A DNA stretch of 64,000 nt from Symbiodinium natans (GCA_905221605.1 CAJNDS010002479.1:120001-184000); one strand, 5' to 3'. Positions 46,701-55,200 are shown, counted from the first letter of the stretch. Notes: generated by a model not told the origin, from the sequence alone. A program made the numbers and translations.

Positions 46701-47914
46701 CCAGCTTCAGCGCCGTGCTGGCGGCGCTGCCAGCAGCGGCGCAGTGGCGCAGGATCCCGGCTTTCTGGGGGCTTTGTTTGGGGTTTAGGGTTTAGGGTTT
46801 GGGGTTTAGGGTTTAGGGTTTAGGGTTTGAGGTTTGAGGTTTGGGGCTTAGTGAATAGGGCTGAGTTGCGGACTTTGGGGGGCCTGGCTGTTTGGGTTTT
46901 GGGGCTACTTGAAGGTTCATGGGTAGTTATTCGGGTGATAAGAAAGGCAACCTTCATTATAGACTTGCTTAAGGGTGCCTATAACCCTCCTTACAACATA
47001 CACATATATATAAGTATAATTATAAAAAATACATATAAATATAAATAAACTAAACAAATACATCAAAGAATAAATAAACAAATATGTATATATATATATA
47101 TATATACATATGTACAAACAAATTTTTTGAATATGTTTTGGTGGTGGGGGCCTTAGACTTGATGTGGCCAGGAGCTTGCAACTTCTGCAGGAGGCCGAGG
47201 CGGGGTGCCAACAAGAGGGTGGGAAGCTGACCAGCCTGCTACAGAGGGTTTAGGGCTTAGGGTTGGGGTTTTGGGTTTGGGGTTTTGGGGTTTTGGGGTT
47301 TTGGGGTTTTGGGGTTTTGGGGTTTTGGGGTTTTGGGGTTTTGGGGTTTTGGGGTTTTGGGGTTTTGGGGTTTTGGGGTTTTGGGGTTTTGGGGTTTTGG
47401 GGTTTTGGGGTTTTGGGGTGTTGGGGTGTTGGGGTTTTGGGGTTTTGGGGTTTTGGGGTTTTGGGGTTTTGGGGTTTTGGGGTTTTGGGGTTTTGGGGTT
47501 TTGGGGTTTTGGGGTTTTGCTTCAGGATTCCACCGCCTGACCTTCTTCAGGGCTTGGGGTTTTAAAGTTGTGGGTTTTCGGGCGCCTCAGACTTTCTACT
47601 GAAGATGCGACACCCTAAGCCCTAAACCCTACACCCCCAAACCCCTCATCCCCTACACCCCTAAACCCCTAAACCCCTAAACCCTAAACCAACCAAATCC
47701 ATGCGCCACGCTTCCGGGTCAGGCCGCGCGGCTAAAGCCCGACGTGCTCGGGCTCGCTGCGGCAGCGAAGGCTGTGCAGGCAACAGCTGCTTCCGAGTCA
47801 TGGAATCGTGTGCTGCCTGCACTTTCACCCTCAACTCAACACAAGGCCCAAAGGCCCCTAAAGCAAGGCCTTACGTGGGATAAGGTTGTCATCTACCGTG
47901 GGGTACAAGCCTAA
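28567..47914 (+). CDS. Pentatricopeptide repeat (PPR) protein, more than 20 short exons
   Basis: Exons 28567-28656, 29294-29339, 29493-29548, 31187-31219, 31584-31613, 32278-32317, 33033-33074, 34070-34131, 34928-35000, 38579-38635, ~39503-39548, 39841-39925, 40679-40750, 41695-41769, 43700-43762, 44558-44616, 44966-~45046, ~45717-45774, 46691-46752, 47172-47247, 47723-47914. Joined they give helix-turn-helix repeats of about 35 residues: ALKRASRWQEAVATVL, VAFTAALGACTAGAKWQ, IACNTAMATLERASRWAAAL, SHNAALAACEAGSAWLAALA, LDVISFNSALAGLAAGRCW, SPNVISYNTTIGSFADWED, FSAVLAALPAAAQWRRSLQL. PPR proteins bind RNA in organelles, where they act in editing, processing and stability. Many junctions require GC donors (28657, 29340, 33075, 39926, 40751) or GA donors (31220, 43763, 44617, 46753). 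The last exon ends at TAA 47912-47914. An exon near 30.3 kb and the true 5' end are unresolved, so no targeting peptide can be assessed. Confidence 0.82.
28675..28820 (+). repeat. TTGAGGG heptamer array
   Basis: About ten TTGAGGG units in a row, then TTTAGGG and TTGAGGG units mixed. It starts 19 bp after the GC donor of the first recognised PPR exon. Confidence 0.9.
30925..31135 (-). repeat. CCCCAAA (TTTGGGG) array passing into CCCTAAA
   Basis: Consecutive CCCCAAA units with a few single-base variants run from about 30935 to 31070, then seven CCCTAAA units. A second, longer CCCCAAA array lies at 33705-34015. Confidence 0.9.
32064..32195 (-). repeat. CCCTAAA array
   Basis: About 18 perfect CCCTAAA heptamers in the intron before the HWQQTLALL exon of the PPR gene. 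Confidence 0.95.
33321..33417 (+). mobile_element. Family A inverted-repeat element
   Basis: Left end TACTTGAAGGTTCATGGGTA is intact. The inside keeps GGTTATCGGTACCTGAGTT and GCAGGTAACCTTTCTTGTAA. The right end is truncated after CTACCCATG. Confidence 0.7.
33705..34015 (-). repeat. Long CCCCAAA (TTTGGGG) array
   Basis: About 40 CCCCAAA heptamers, broken once by seven CCCTAAA units at about 33802-33850 and closed by CCCGAAA units. The protein-like frames across it (PQTPNPK... and its reverse GFGVWGL...) are artefacts of the 7-bp period. Confidence 0.95.
35001..35145 (+). repeat. TTTAGGG array that starts at an exon's GT donor
   Basis: The exon ending ...TLWEA is followed at once by GTTTAGGGTTTAGGG, so the GT of the first unit is the splice donor. 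About 20 units follow, with a few TTTAGGGG and TTTGGGG variants. Confidence 0.9.
35185..38556 (+). repeat. Satellite array, about 169-bp unit built of three related sub-units
   Basis: Roughly 20 copies, many with internal deletions. The unit has three diverged sub-units of about 53, 66 and 50 bp, each beginning with a version of CATCATGAGCATCAGCCGCC. Their distinctive parts are GTGAAATCTCCGCCCAACAC, GGTCTTTGCATTTGTCGCCC and TGCCAGCTCTTCACCCGAAA. Because the unit is not a multiple of three, open frames change between copies, and long frames exist on both strands (for example CEISAQHGRAS forward), so it is not read as coding. The array fills the PPR intron between exons 34928-35000 and 38579-38635. 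An inverted single copy lies at 9795-9911. Confidence 0.95.
38868..38965 (+). mobile_element. Family D inverted-repeat element
   Basis: Left end ATAGGGGTCGGGATAATTAC, middle TACCCTTATGGTCCGTTTAT and right end CCCATTCTAATCATTGCGCT match the copies at 56107-56204 and, inverted, 63427-63531. The length of about 98 bp appears to be the normal size of the family. Confidence 0.75.
39172..39484 (+). repeat. Family B element expanded by an internal CCCTAAA array
   Basis: The left end TACTTGGAGGTTCATGGTAC and inner GGGTTATAAGTACCC are followed by about 27 CCCTAAA-type units (39265-39447). Then CAATAAGTACCACGAACGTC and CAAGCAA complete a degraded right end. The array appears to have grown inside the element. 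Confidence 0.6.
39932..40170 (+). repeat. TTTTTGGGG nonamer array
   Basis: About 25 near-perfect copies of a 9-bp unit. It starts a few bases after the GC donor of the PPR exon ending ...NTAPLG. The frames VFGVFGVFG and FLGFLGFLG across it are period artefacts, since 9 is a multiple of 3. Confidence 0.95.
40525..40628 (+). repeat. TTTAGGG array
   Basis: About 13 perfect TTTAGGG units near the 3' end of the intron before the HWARCLDLL exon. This is an exception to the usual rule that the 3' part of an intron carries the CCCTAAA strand. Confidence 0.9.
41370..41431 (+). mobile_element. Family C palindromic element
   Basis: CCCCTTATACTAACAGTGCT at the left and GGACTGTTAGTATAAGGGG at the right form an almost perfect 17-bp inverted repeat around a short AATCCCGAG centre. 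Related copies lie at 1165-1219 and 16493-16549. Confidence 0.75.
41993..42345 (+). repeat. 10-bp minisatellite, GACGAGCGAA changing to CTCGGCGTCG
   Basis: The first half is a tandem of GCGAAGACGA-type decamers. Near 42170 it turns into GTCGCTCGGC and CGCTCGGCGT units, which resemble the reverse complement of the first half, so the block is roughly palindromic. The encoded AKTSEDERRRAKTSEDERRR frame is a product of the period. It lies in a PPR intron. Confidence 0.85.
42790..43060 (+). repeat. Second CGGCGTCGCT minisatellite block
   Basis: Repeated CTCGGCGTCGCTCG and CTCGTCGTCG units, the same sequence class as the second half of the block at 41993-42345 and in the same intron, separated by about 440 bp of unrelated sequence. 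Confidence 0.85.
43273..43428 (+). mobile_element. Family B inverted-repeat element
   Basis: TACTTGGAGGTTCATG on the left and ACCCTGAGCCTCCAAGTA on the right form the terminal inverted repeat. The middle has several TTATAACC/GGTTATAA palindromes. It is the most complete family B copy, about 156 bp. Confidence 0.8.
45830..45998 (+). repeat. AT-rich tandem repeat, about 60 bp, three copies
   Basis: Each copy has AAAGAATA(T/C)CCCTTATAA, then TTTTAA, GGAACCC, AATATGA and ATTTAATTAATT. Copies start near 45838, 45893 and 45950. It is an AT-rich island inside a GC-rich PPR intron. Confidence 0.85.
47248..47518 (+). repeat. TTTTGGGG octamer array
   Basis: The intron begins GTTTAGGGCTTAGGG directly after a PPR exon and then becomes about 30 copies of GGGGTTTT, with two GGGGTGTT variants near 47420. 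TTTTGGGG is the telomere unit known from hypotrich ciliates. The VLGFWGFG frames are period artefacts. Confidence 0.95.
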
Positions 47915-48660
47915 CGTCGAGGCAACATCATTCTCTCTCATTGACGTTTCGGATTTAGGGGTTAGGGGTTTAGGGGTTTAGGGGTTTAGGGGTTTAGGGC
48001 TTTAGGGGTTTAGGGGTTTAGGGGTTTAGGGGTTTAGGGTTTAGGGGTTTAGGGGTTTAGGGTTTAGGGTTTAGGGTTTAGGGTGCCGCGACATGTCAGT
48101 CAAACCTAGTGCCCTACTCTTCCGGCCCCCAACCACCGCCAGGCCAAAGGCCCTTGCACTGCCTTGGCTGTGCTCCTTCGCAAGGCAAGGGGGCGGGATG
48201 ATTTGTAGGGTTTAGGGTTTAGGGTTTTCCTAAGTCCTAAAGCCCAAAACCCTAAGTCCGAAGCCCTAAGCCCCAACCAGTAAGTGCAGAGCTTTGCTTG
48301 TGATGTCGCTACTTCGCCCCTCAGCCGAGCCATGGGATGAAGACAAACTGCGACCGTAAACCCTGAACCCTGAACCCGAAAGCCTAAAGCCTATATCCCA
48401 AACCCTAAAGCCTAAACTGCCTACACCCTTGCCGGTTGAGGAGTCAGAGAATAAGGTGCCTGATGGGCCGTAACATATTGGGGACTTCACGGAATACGAT
48501 TATTAGCGTCCTTTGCCCTCTTGTTTTCTTAGGATAGCAGCTTTGACTATCTAATTGGCACTTCCTGGAAATGAAGGCTGAGCACGCATGAAACCAAGAA
48601 ATTAATGTAACCGCGTCTCAAAGCGTGTTCATGACTGGCCAAAAAGCTGTAGCAATTACG
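47915..48660. other. Spacer between the PPR gene and the cob fragment
   Basis: It contains a TTTAGGGG octamer array at about 47955-48085, short TTTAGGG and CCCTAAA-like stretches to 48420, then unique sequence from 48490 that becomes steadily more AT-rich. The segment 48560-48660 might be part of the same mitochondrial insertion (rRNA-like fragments are scattered in dinoflagellate mitochondria), but I could not identify one. Confidence 0.4.
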
Positions 48661-48696
48661 CTCCTTTAAAGGACTTGCTACTTTATTACGGGGGGC

Positions 48697-48968
48697 ATGA
48701 TATTATTACTATTAAAAGTATTACTAATGAAATTTCGTTTACAATCACATCCTTGTCCTTTGATGATAATTTGTTTTTGGAATATTTGGGGGTTTTTCTT
48801 AAGAATTATTATTAGCATTTTTTTATCGCAATTTGTTACAGGAGTCCTCTTAGGTTTACATTATACACCAGATATTGGTTCTCTTTTTCTTTTTAATGAT
48901 AGAAATTTGTTATGGATGGTATCTACGTTATCTTCATGTAAATGGTGTATCATCTTCAGAACTTAGCT
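48697..48968 (+). pseudogene. cob: Nuclear copy of mitochondrial cytochrome b (cob), 5' part, frameshifted
   Basis: A strongly AT-rich island encodes the N-terminus of apocytochrome b. From ATG 48727 it reads MKFRLQSHPCPLMIICFWN, then a membrane segment and VTGVLLGLHYTPDI. About 48895-48905 the frame shifts by one base, and the next conserved part, YGWYLRYLHVNGVSSSE, is in another frame and stops with the homology at about 48968. Only about 80 of some 360 residues are present. Cytochrome b is the membrane subunit of complex III. The piece is flanked by nuclear-type repeats, so it is best read as mitochondrial DNA inserted in the nucleus. Confidence 0.85.
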
Positions 48969-48969
48969 T

Positions 48970-49075
48970 GACCAAGGCCTGAAAGGCCTTAAGAGGCCCA
49001 AGATTTCAACTCAAACAAAGCTTCAAGGCCTTAAGAGGCCCCACAATTTCAACTCAAACAAGGCTTCAAGGGCAA
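48970..49075 (+). repeat. Two-copy tandem repeat next to the cob fragment
   Basis: AGGCCTTAAGAGGCCC, then ATTTCAACTCAAACAAAG, occurs twice, about 48 bp apart, each followed by GCTTCAAGG. It begins right at the end of the cob homology. AGGCCTTAAGAGGCC is partly palindromic. Confidence 0.7.
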
Positions 49076-49157
49076 GCAAAACCAAAAAACTTTCGCCCAC
49101 AACTTTCGCCCGAAGCTCCGGACCTGAACCCTATACGATTTCTATAAGCCCTCCCCC

Positions 49158-49234
49158 CCTAAACCCTAAACCCTAAACCCTAAACCCTAAACCCTAAACC
49201 CTAAACCCTAAACCCTAAACCCTAAACCCTAAAC
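49158..49234 (-). repeat. CCCTAAA array ahead of the retroelement-containing exon
   Basis: Eleven perfect CCCTAAA heptamers followed by CTCTCTTTCCCAG, which provides a polypyrimidine tract and AG acceptor for the next open frame. Confidence 0.9.
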
Positions 49235-49247
49235 CTCTCTTTCCCAG

Positions 49248-50160
49248 CTACTACTGGTCAAATGACCATGGGGAGGCGTCTATGCCCTGGATTGTGCCCC
49301 ATGGTTCGGACGAAGACGCGTTGTATCATCACGACGCCTCTAGCCACAGTTCCTTCCCGGCGCTTAACATGGGCTTTCATGAGGTCTCCTGCTCACATCT
49401 CCGCAGTCTGTACGCTACGGGCAAGCGCATCCTGGTCTACGTGGCCTCGTTTAGTGACCTATATGGCCGAGATGGGGAGGTGCGTCACATGAGTGTCGCG
49501 TACGCTGTCAACGAGCAGGGCGCCACTTATTGTATGTTCGACCCAGCCTCCATCGGCCAGAACTTCGGCATTAAGGTCCTTTGCCCCCACCCGCGGGTGG
49601 ACAGTCATGCTATCACACAGGCTTTTCGAGAAGCCGGCTGGCTGATTGGGCGAGGCCCTCACAGTGAGTGCCCAGCCCGCTACTCTGAGTGGGCGGCTAT
49701 CGCCACAACCATTTTGGTGGAGGGCGGAGCCACGATGACTGACCTGCTGGGAGCCTCATTGTCTTTCGACGTCCGTGCCCTCCAGAGCCCCGAACGGCTT
49801 GGCCGTGCAAAGCAGCTGCAAGGAGTGGTCATTGACAGCACCGTGTGCCCTTTTCTGACCCTACAGCCGGCTGTCACCGCCGAGAGTCGCGAGGCCAACT
49901 CACGGGCACTCTTGAGCGAAGTGCCCTGGCCTGTTGACAAGCGAATGTTGGCCCGTAGTCCTTGGCGTGCGAGAGCCCTGCCTGACATTGACGGTGCCGA
50001 ATTTGTGCTGCTGGAGAAGTTGGCGATCCGGGCTGAGATTTCCTCTGATGACCTTGAAATCATATCTCATGCCCGTGGCACCGCAGCCGCAGCCAGTTTC
50101 TTTGAGTACTCCTGTGGATCTGCTGTTGCAGACCGAACGCTCGCCCCAGGCACTGCACGC
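49248..50160 (+). CDS. Unidentified exon fused in frame to a reverse transcriptase
   Basis: After the acceptor at 49246-49247 an open frame runs (YYWSNDHGEASMPWIV..., first ATG 49282) for about 300 residues before reverse transcriptase homology starts. It reads like a real globular protein (RILVYVASFSDLYGRDGEVR, VNEQGATYCMFDPASIGQN, GAEFVLLEKLAIRAEISSDD), but I do not recognise a domain, and it lacks the endonuclease motifs expected upstream of a non-LTR reverse transcriptase. Its codons are more GC-rich than the downstream part. It could be a host exon captured by a 5'-truncated element, or an unfamiliar N-terminal region of the element itself. Confidence 0.5.
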
Positions 50161-51585
50161 AATGTTGTCCTCGCAAACTATCGCCCCATCTCCCTTCTAA
50201 ATGTTTTTTACAAAATCTACGCCTCTCTATTACAACGCAGGCTCGCGGCCGCGCACGACCACCATTTAAGGGCAACACTGTACGGCTTCCGGAGATCACG
50301 CTCCACCAACGACCCATTATTTATTTTGCATAGAGCACAGGATCTAGCCGTTAAAACAGGCTCTTCCCTTCAACTTCTTTTTCTCGACTGGCGCATGGCC
50401 TTTGACAAAGTCGATCACAAAGCCATGGCCATTGAGCTGGAACGACTCGGAGTACACCGCCAATATGTAGATATAGTAGTAGATATGTACAACGACCCAA
50501 CTTTCACAGTGAAGGGAATGCATGGAGAAGAGGTTACGGCTACACCGCGCACGGGGATCCGGCAGGGCTGCCCCCTCAGCCCCTACCTTTTTATCATGGT
50601 TATGACTGTTCTCTTCCACGACATAGATAATAGGTTGCTACGTCACGGCGTACCCACGAACTCCTGGTCGGTAGGGAAACCGGTCTACGACATTGAGTGC
50701 GCTGATGACACGCTCCTTTTAGCGGTTACACCGCCTCAACTTGAAGAGCTGTTGCGCGCAGTTCAGGTAGAGGCATCTCTGTATGGTATGCTCTTGAACC
50801 CCGAAAAAACAGAACTTCTCATACGCCCCGAGTCACCCGCTACTATACATTTTGTTAATGGTCAGGAAGTACCGAGTACACCGCAGGCCAAATACCTTGG
50901 AACGCAGGTATCATGGACCTCAGTAGCCAATTTGGCAATACAAGCGCGCAAAACCCTGGCACAAGCTGCTTTACATGAAATTACAGCCCCTGTGGAGAAG
51001 TCGGGTCAATAATAAGGTTAAACTGCACGTGTATCACGCTGTAGTAGTTTCTACGCTCCTGTACGGGCTGGATTCGCTAACCCTGGAAATGAAACATCTA
51101 AAGACAATCGATGCCTGGTACCATCAACACCTGAGGCGTTGTATGGGCATTAAAGCGTCATACTATTCTCACATAACGAATAGAAGCTTTTGGGAGCAAG
51201 CAAATAAGCCCACAGTCTCCTCCCAGAAGCTCTTGTCGCTGCAGTTGCAGCAACTGGCAAAAACACTGATTACACCGCCCACGAACCCCACCCACCATGT
51301 TGTCTTCTCCCCCGGCATCAAGGATAGGGTAAAGTTTACCAAGGGTTTGAAAAGAGGTCATCCGCAAAGATATTGGTTAGAAGTGGTAGAAGAGTCCGCT
51401 CTGTTGGTTTTTAACGACTACCTACGTGCTACAAACCAAGTACACCGCTCAGACCTTCTAGGCCTAAAGCAGTATCTAACCAACAACCCCGAGTATGCCC
51501 TGCATCTGGCAGCTGCGCCTACGCGCCAGCCAAATATTTTCAAGCGGCACGGAAAGAGTCTGGGATGCGCATGGCAGCCGTAAAA
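50161..51585 (+). mobile_element. Non-LTR retrotransposon reverse transcriptase, frameshifted
   Basis: The frame opened at 49282 continues to 51012 (576 residues). It shows NYRPISLLNVFYKIYASLLQ (about residues 299-318), then the first catalytic Asp in LLFLDWRMAFDKVDH (residue 369), TGIRQGCPLSPYLF (about 423-436) and the catalytic pair in IECADDTLLL (Asp 475-476). The aromatic residue normally preceding ADD is Cys here. Near 50970-51000 the frame shifts by one base. The remainder continues in the other frame (MKLQPLWRSRVNNKVKL to 51583), with the thumb-side signature VVSTLLYGLDSL and HLRRCMGIK typical of LINE-like elements. The enzyme copies element RNA into DNA at the insertion site. No endonuclease domain is visible, so the copy is probably 5' truncated and dead. 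Confidence 0.85.
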
Positions 51586-51621
51586 ACCTCTCTTTCATAT
51601 ATAATTTAAATGTTAAGGAGT

Positions 51622-52025
51622 TACTGGGCAAGGTCATTTTTTTTACTGGGCAAGGTCATTTTTTTACTGGGCAAGGTCATTTCCTTACTGGGCAAGGTCA
51701 TTTTTTTACTGGGCAAGGCCGTTACCGGGCAAGGTCATTTTTTATTGGGCAAGGTTTTTTTTTACTGGGCAAGGTCATTTTTTTTACTGGGCAAGGCCAT
51801 TACTGGGCAAGGTTATTCTTTTATTGGGCAAGGTCATTTTTTTACTGGGCAAGGTCATTTTTTATTGGGCAAGGTCATTTTTTTTGCTGGGCAAGGTCAT
51901 TTTTTACTGGGCAAAGTCGTTCCATAAGTGAAGTATTTTCTTAATGTTGTGGGATTCTTCGGGCGGGTGGGTATTTTTCTGGAGTAATTTCTTGACTAGT
52001 GAATGCTTGGACTTGAGATGCTGAA
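51622..52025 (+). repeat. Tandem 20-bp repeat plus shared 3' tail of the retroelement
   Basis: About 14 copies of ACTGGGCAAGGTCATTTTTT with variable T-tract length occupy 51622-51915. A unique tail of about 110 bp follows, including GGGCGGGTGGGT and ACTAGTGAATGC and ending ATGCTGAACCCTAAA. The same tail follows a different tandem repeat at 61610-61695. The position just after the reverse transcriptase stop suggests this is the element's 3' untranslated region. Confidence 0.75.
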
Positions 52026-52225
52026 CCCTAAACCCTAAACCCTAAACCCTAAACCCTAAACCCTAAACCCTAAACCCTAAACCCTAAACCCTAAACCCTA
52101 AACCCTAACCCCTACACCCTAAACCCTAAACCCTAAACCCTAAACCCTAAACCCTAAACCCTAAACCCTAAACCCTAACCCTAAACCCTAAACCCTAAAC
52201 CCTAAACCCTAAACCCTAAACCCCA
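52020..52225 (-). repeat. CCCTAAA array at the 3' boundary of the retroelement
   Basis: About 28 CCCTAAA units with rare CCCTAA and CCCTACA variants. The element tail ends inside the first unit (GCTGAACCCTAAA), so the element may have inserted into, or ends in, telomere-like sequence. Confidence 0.9.
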
Positions 52226-55200
52226 TCGAGCTCTAGGGTCCCCAAACCTCGACCGCCCGAAGCCCCAAAGCCCATGCAATCCCCAACGCTCAAAAACCCA
52301 ACAAGCCTTAGGGTTCAGGGTTCAGGGTTTAGGGTTTAGGGTTTAGGGTTCCTAGACCTTCAAATCAAGATCCCTAAGCCCCAAAGCCCTAAAGCCTCAA
52401 ACCCTCAACTCTGAACCCTAAGCCCGTAAAGCCCCTAAGCCTTCAACCCTAAGCCCATACGTCCGGTGGGAAACCTTAAAGCCTAAACCTTGAAGCCCTG
52501 AAGCCCTAACGCCAGATTTTTAACCTCACGCCCTGCACCCTACCCGAAACACCCTAAGCAACAAGCCCCCCAAGCCCTGACTAACAAACACAAATAACCC
52601 AATCTAACCATAAACCCAGATAAAGCCCTCAACCCAAATACTAAACCCTGAGCCCTAAACCCTAAACCCTAAACCCCAAACCCCAAACCCCAAACCCTAA
52701 ACCCTAAACCCTAAACCCGAAACCCTACACCCCAGACAATTCAGACAAGCCCTGAAGCTCGGCAGCCAGGCCCAGCTCCTGCCGCCCCTTTTGTCGGAAG
52801 AGTCGCGGGCCTAGGTTGGGTTTAGGGTTTAGGGTTCAGGGTTCAGGGTTTGGGGTTTGGAATTTCGGGTTCGGGGTGTTAGGGCATGGTTTTGGGTTTG
52901 GGTTTAGGGTTTGGGGTTGGTTAGACTTAGGGTTGAGTTTTGTTTGATCATCTTTTAGAGGCTTTTCGTTTGGGGCGTATAGGGATCGTCAAGAAATGCT
53001 CATCTTAGAGCAATTCAGGCTCTTGGCGCATGATAGGGTTGTAGGGTTTATAAGGTTTTTAGAGGTTTAGTGTACCCCGAAGCCCCACAGACTTGAGGCC
53101 CCCTCATCCAGGGTGGAAGGATAAGGGGACAGGGTTTAGGGTTTAGGGTTTTGGGTTTAGGGTTTCGGGTTTAGGGTTTCGGGTTTAGGGTTTAGGGTTT
53201 AGGGGCTGGGGTGTAGTCACTGTCGTTTCCAGGTGGTGTAGGCCTGAGGGGGTTTAGCGATTCGGGCTTATAAACCCTAAACCCTAAACCCTAAACCCTA
53301 AACCCTAAACCCTAAACCCTAAACCCTAAACCCTTCAAGACCCAGGCCGGTGGCCCCCATCGCTTGGGGCTTCTTGTTCGACACTGCAGGCAGGTTCAGG
53401 GTTCAGGGTTTAGGGTTTGGGGTTGGGGGTTGGGGGTTCGGGGTTTGGGGTTTAGGGTTTAGGGTTTAGGGAAAGTAGGTAACCTCAGGTACTGGACGCC
53501 CCCTTAAAAATCCATAGCTAACCTGTCTGCCAACTCATCCAGTAAGCTGTGACCGTCATGCAGCGGTTTGATATGCATCATGGGCCTTTTCGGGCATCCT
53601 TTCTCGCTTATTCTCTGGAGTTTCTATGCTATCGCTAAGGGCCAGAATGAGAGAAACCCCCCACGCCCCCCCCCCCCCCTCCCCCATGTCAACGTAGGAG
53701 TTGGAGACTTGTCTGGAGAGTGTGGGGAAGGCCCGAAGGTTAGGGCTTAGGGGGCCCTGATGCGTTCTTCTTCGGGTTTAGGGTTTGCAAGGGTAACGTT
53801 GGAGAAGGGGCTTGGGGGGAGTTCAGGGTTTTGGCCTCTGAGGAGGTTTCTTAGGGTTGCTTCAAGCCCTGAACCACCTAAGCCCTATAGGCCCTCGACG
53901 CCGGCCCATCAAGCCCGCAAGCCCTGAAGCCCATTCAACCTAGGGTTTAGGGTTTAGGGTTTAGGGTTTAGGGTTTAGGGGCTAGGGGTTAGGGTTTAGG
54001 GGTCGAGCAGTCCTGGTCCCTCCATCCCTAAAGCCCCAGCACCAAACCCCGAGCCCTCAATCTTAAACCCGAAGCCCTAAACCCTAGCCCAGAACCCTCA
54101 ACCCTAAGCCCTTAACCCTAAACCCTAAACCCTAAACCCTAAACCCTAAACCCTAAACCCTAAGCTCTTAACCCCCTTCTCAGCCTGAAGCAGCCTTTCT
54201 GCTGTGCCCTTCCCGCAAGTGCCACCAGGAGCCCCTGCCCTGCCGCGCTGCGCGGCAAGGCCCTGGGCCTCGCCTCAGGCGCAACCCATGTCAGCGGCTT
54301 AGCACTTAGGGTTTAGGGTTCAGGGTTTAGGGTTTAGGGTTTGGGGTTTAGGGTTTAGGGTTTAGGGTTCAGGGTTCAGTGGGGTTTAGGGTTTAGGGTT
54401 TAGGGCTAGGGTTTGGGCAACCCATGTCAGGCGCTTGGGGGGGTTTGGGGTTTAGGGTTCAGGCTTTGGGGTTTGGGGTTTAGGGTGGAAGGTCCCCAAA
54501 AAGCACCAAAACAGTGGTTCCCAGACCCTTTTCCCCGGCTCAAAACGAAAACCCCAAAGCCAAACCCAAAACCCTTTGCCGATCCAAACGCGCCCAGACC
54601 ACAGCTTGTAAACCCTAAACCCTAAACCATCCGAAGCCCTAAACCCTAAACCCTAAACCCTCCTAAACCCTAAACCCGAAGTTCTCGACCTGCCCCCTTG
54701 ACCAGAGAGCCATGTTGCCAGGGATGTTGCAGGGGCAAAGATTAAGGGATTAAGGCTGAATGTAGAGAGGTTTTTATGGTTGGGGTGTACAAGGGATTCT
54801 GGGCTAAAAGCAGCCATGCAGCCTAGAACCCGAAACCCTGAACCCTAAACCCTAAAAACCCTACTCAGCTGATGTTTTCAAGGTTCAGCATTGAAGGTTT
54901 CGGGGTCCTTGAGAGTTCTGCGCGGCTGGGCCACGACCAAATCAACATCTCTACAATCTCGAACTTCACCAGCATCCCTTTTTGTGAACACAACCCTCAA
55001 CCCTAAACTCCCCTAAGCCCTACAGGTATGGTCTCTTCATTCGTCCACACAACCCATCAAACTCGACCCCCAGTCCCAAACCGAACCCGAAAGCGGAAAC
55101 CCTAAAAAGGGTTTAGGGTTGAGGGTTTAAGGTTTATCCAAACTCCTATAGCCCCTTAAACCCCAAACCCAAACCCTAAGCCCCAAACCCTAAGCCCTCT

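Noticed and set aside
47205-47602. Three overlapping VLGFWGFG frames
   Set aside because: All three + frames are open because the GGGGTTTT octamer contains no stop codon; this is an array artefact.
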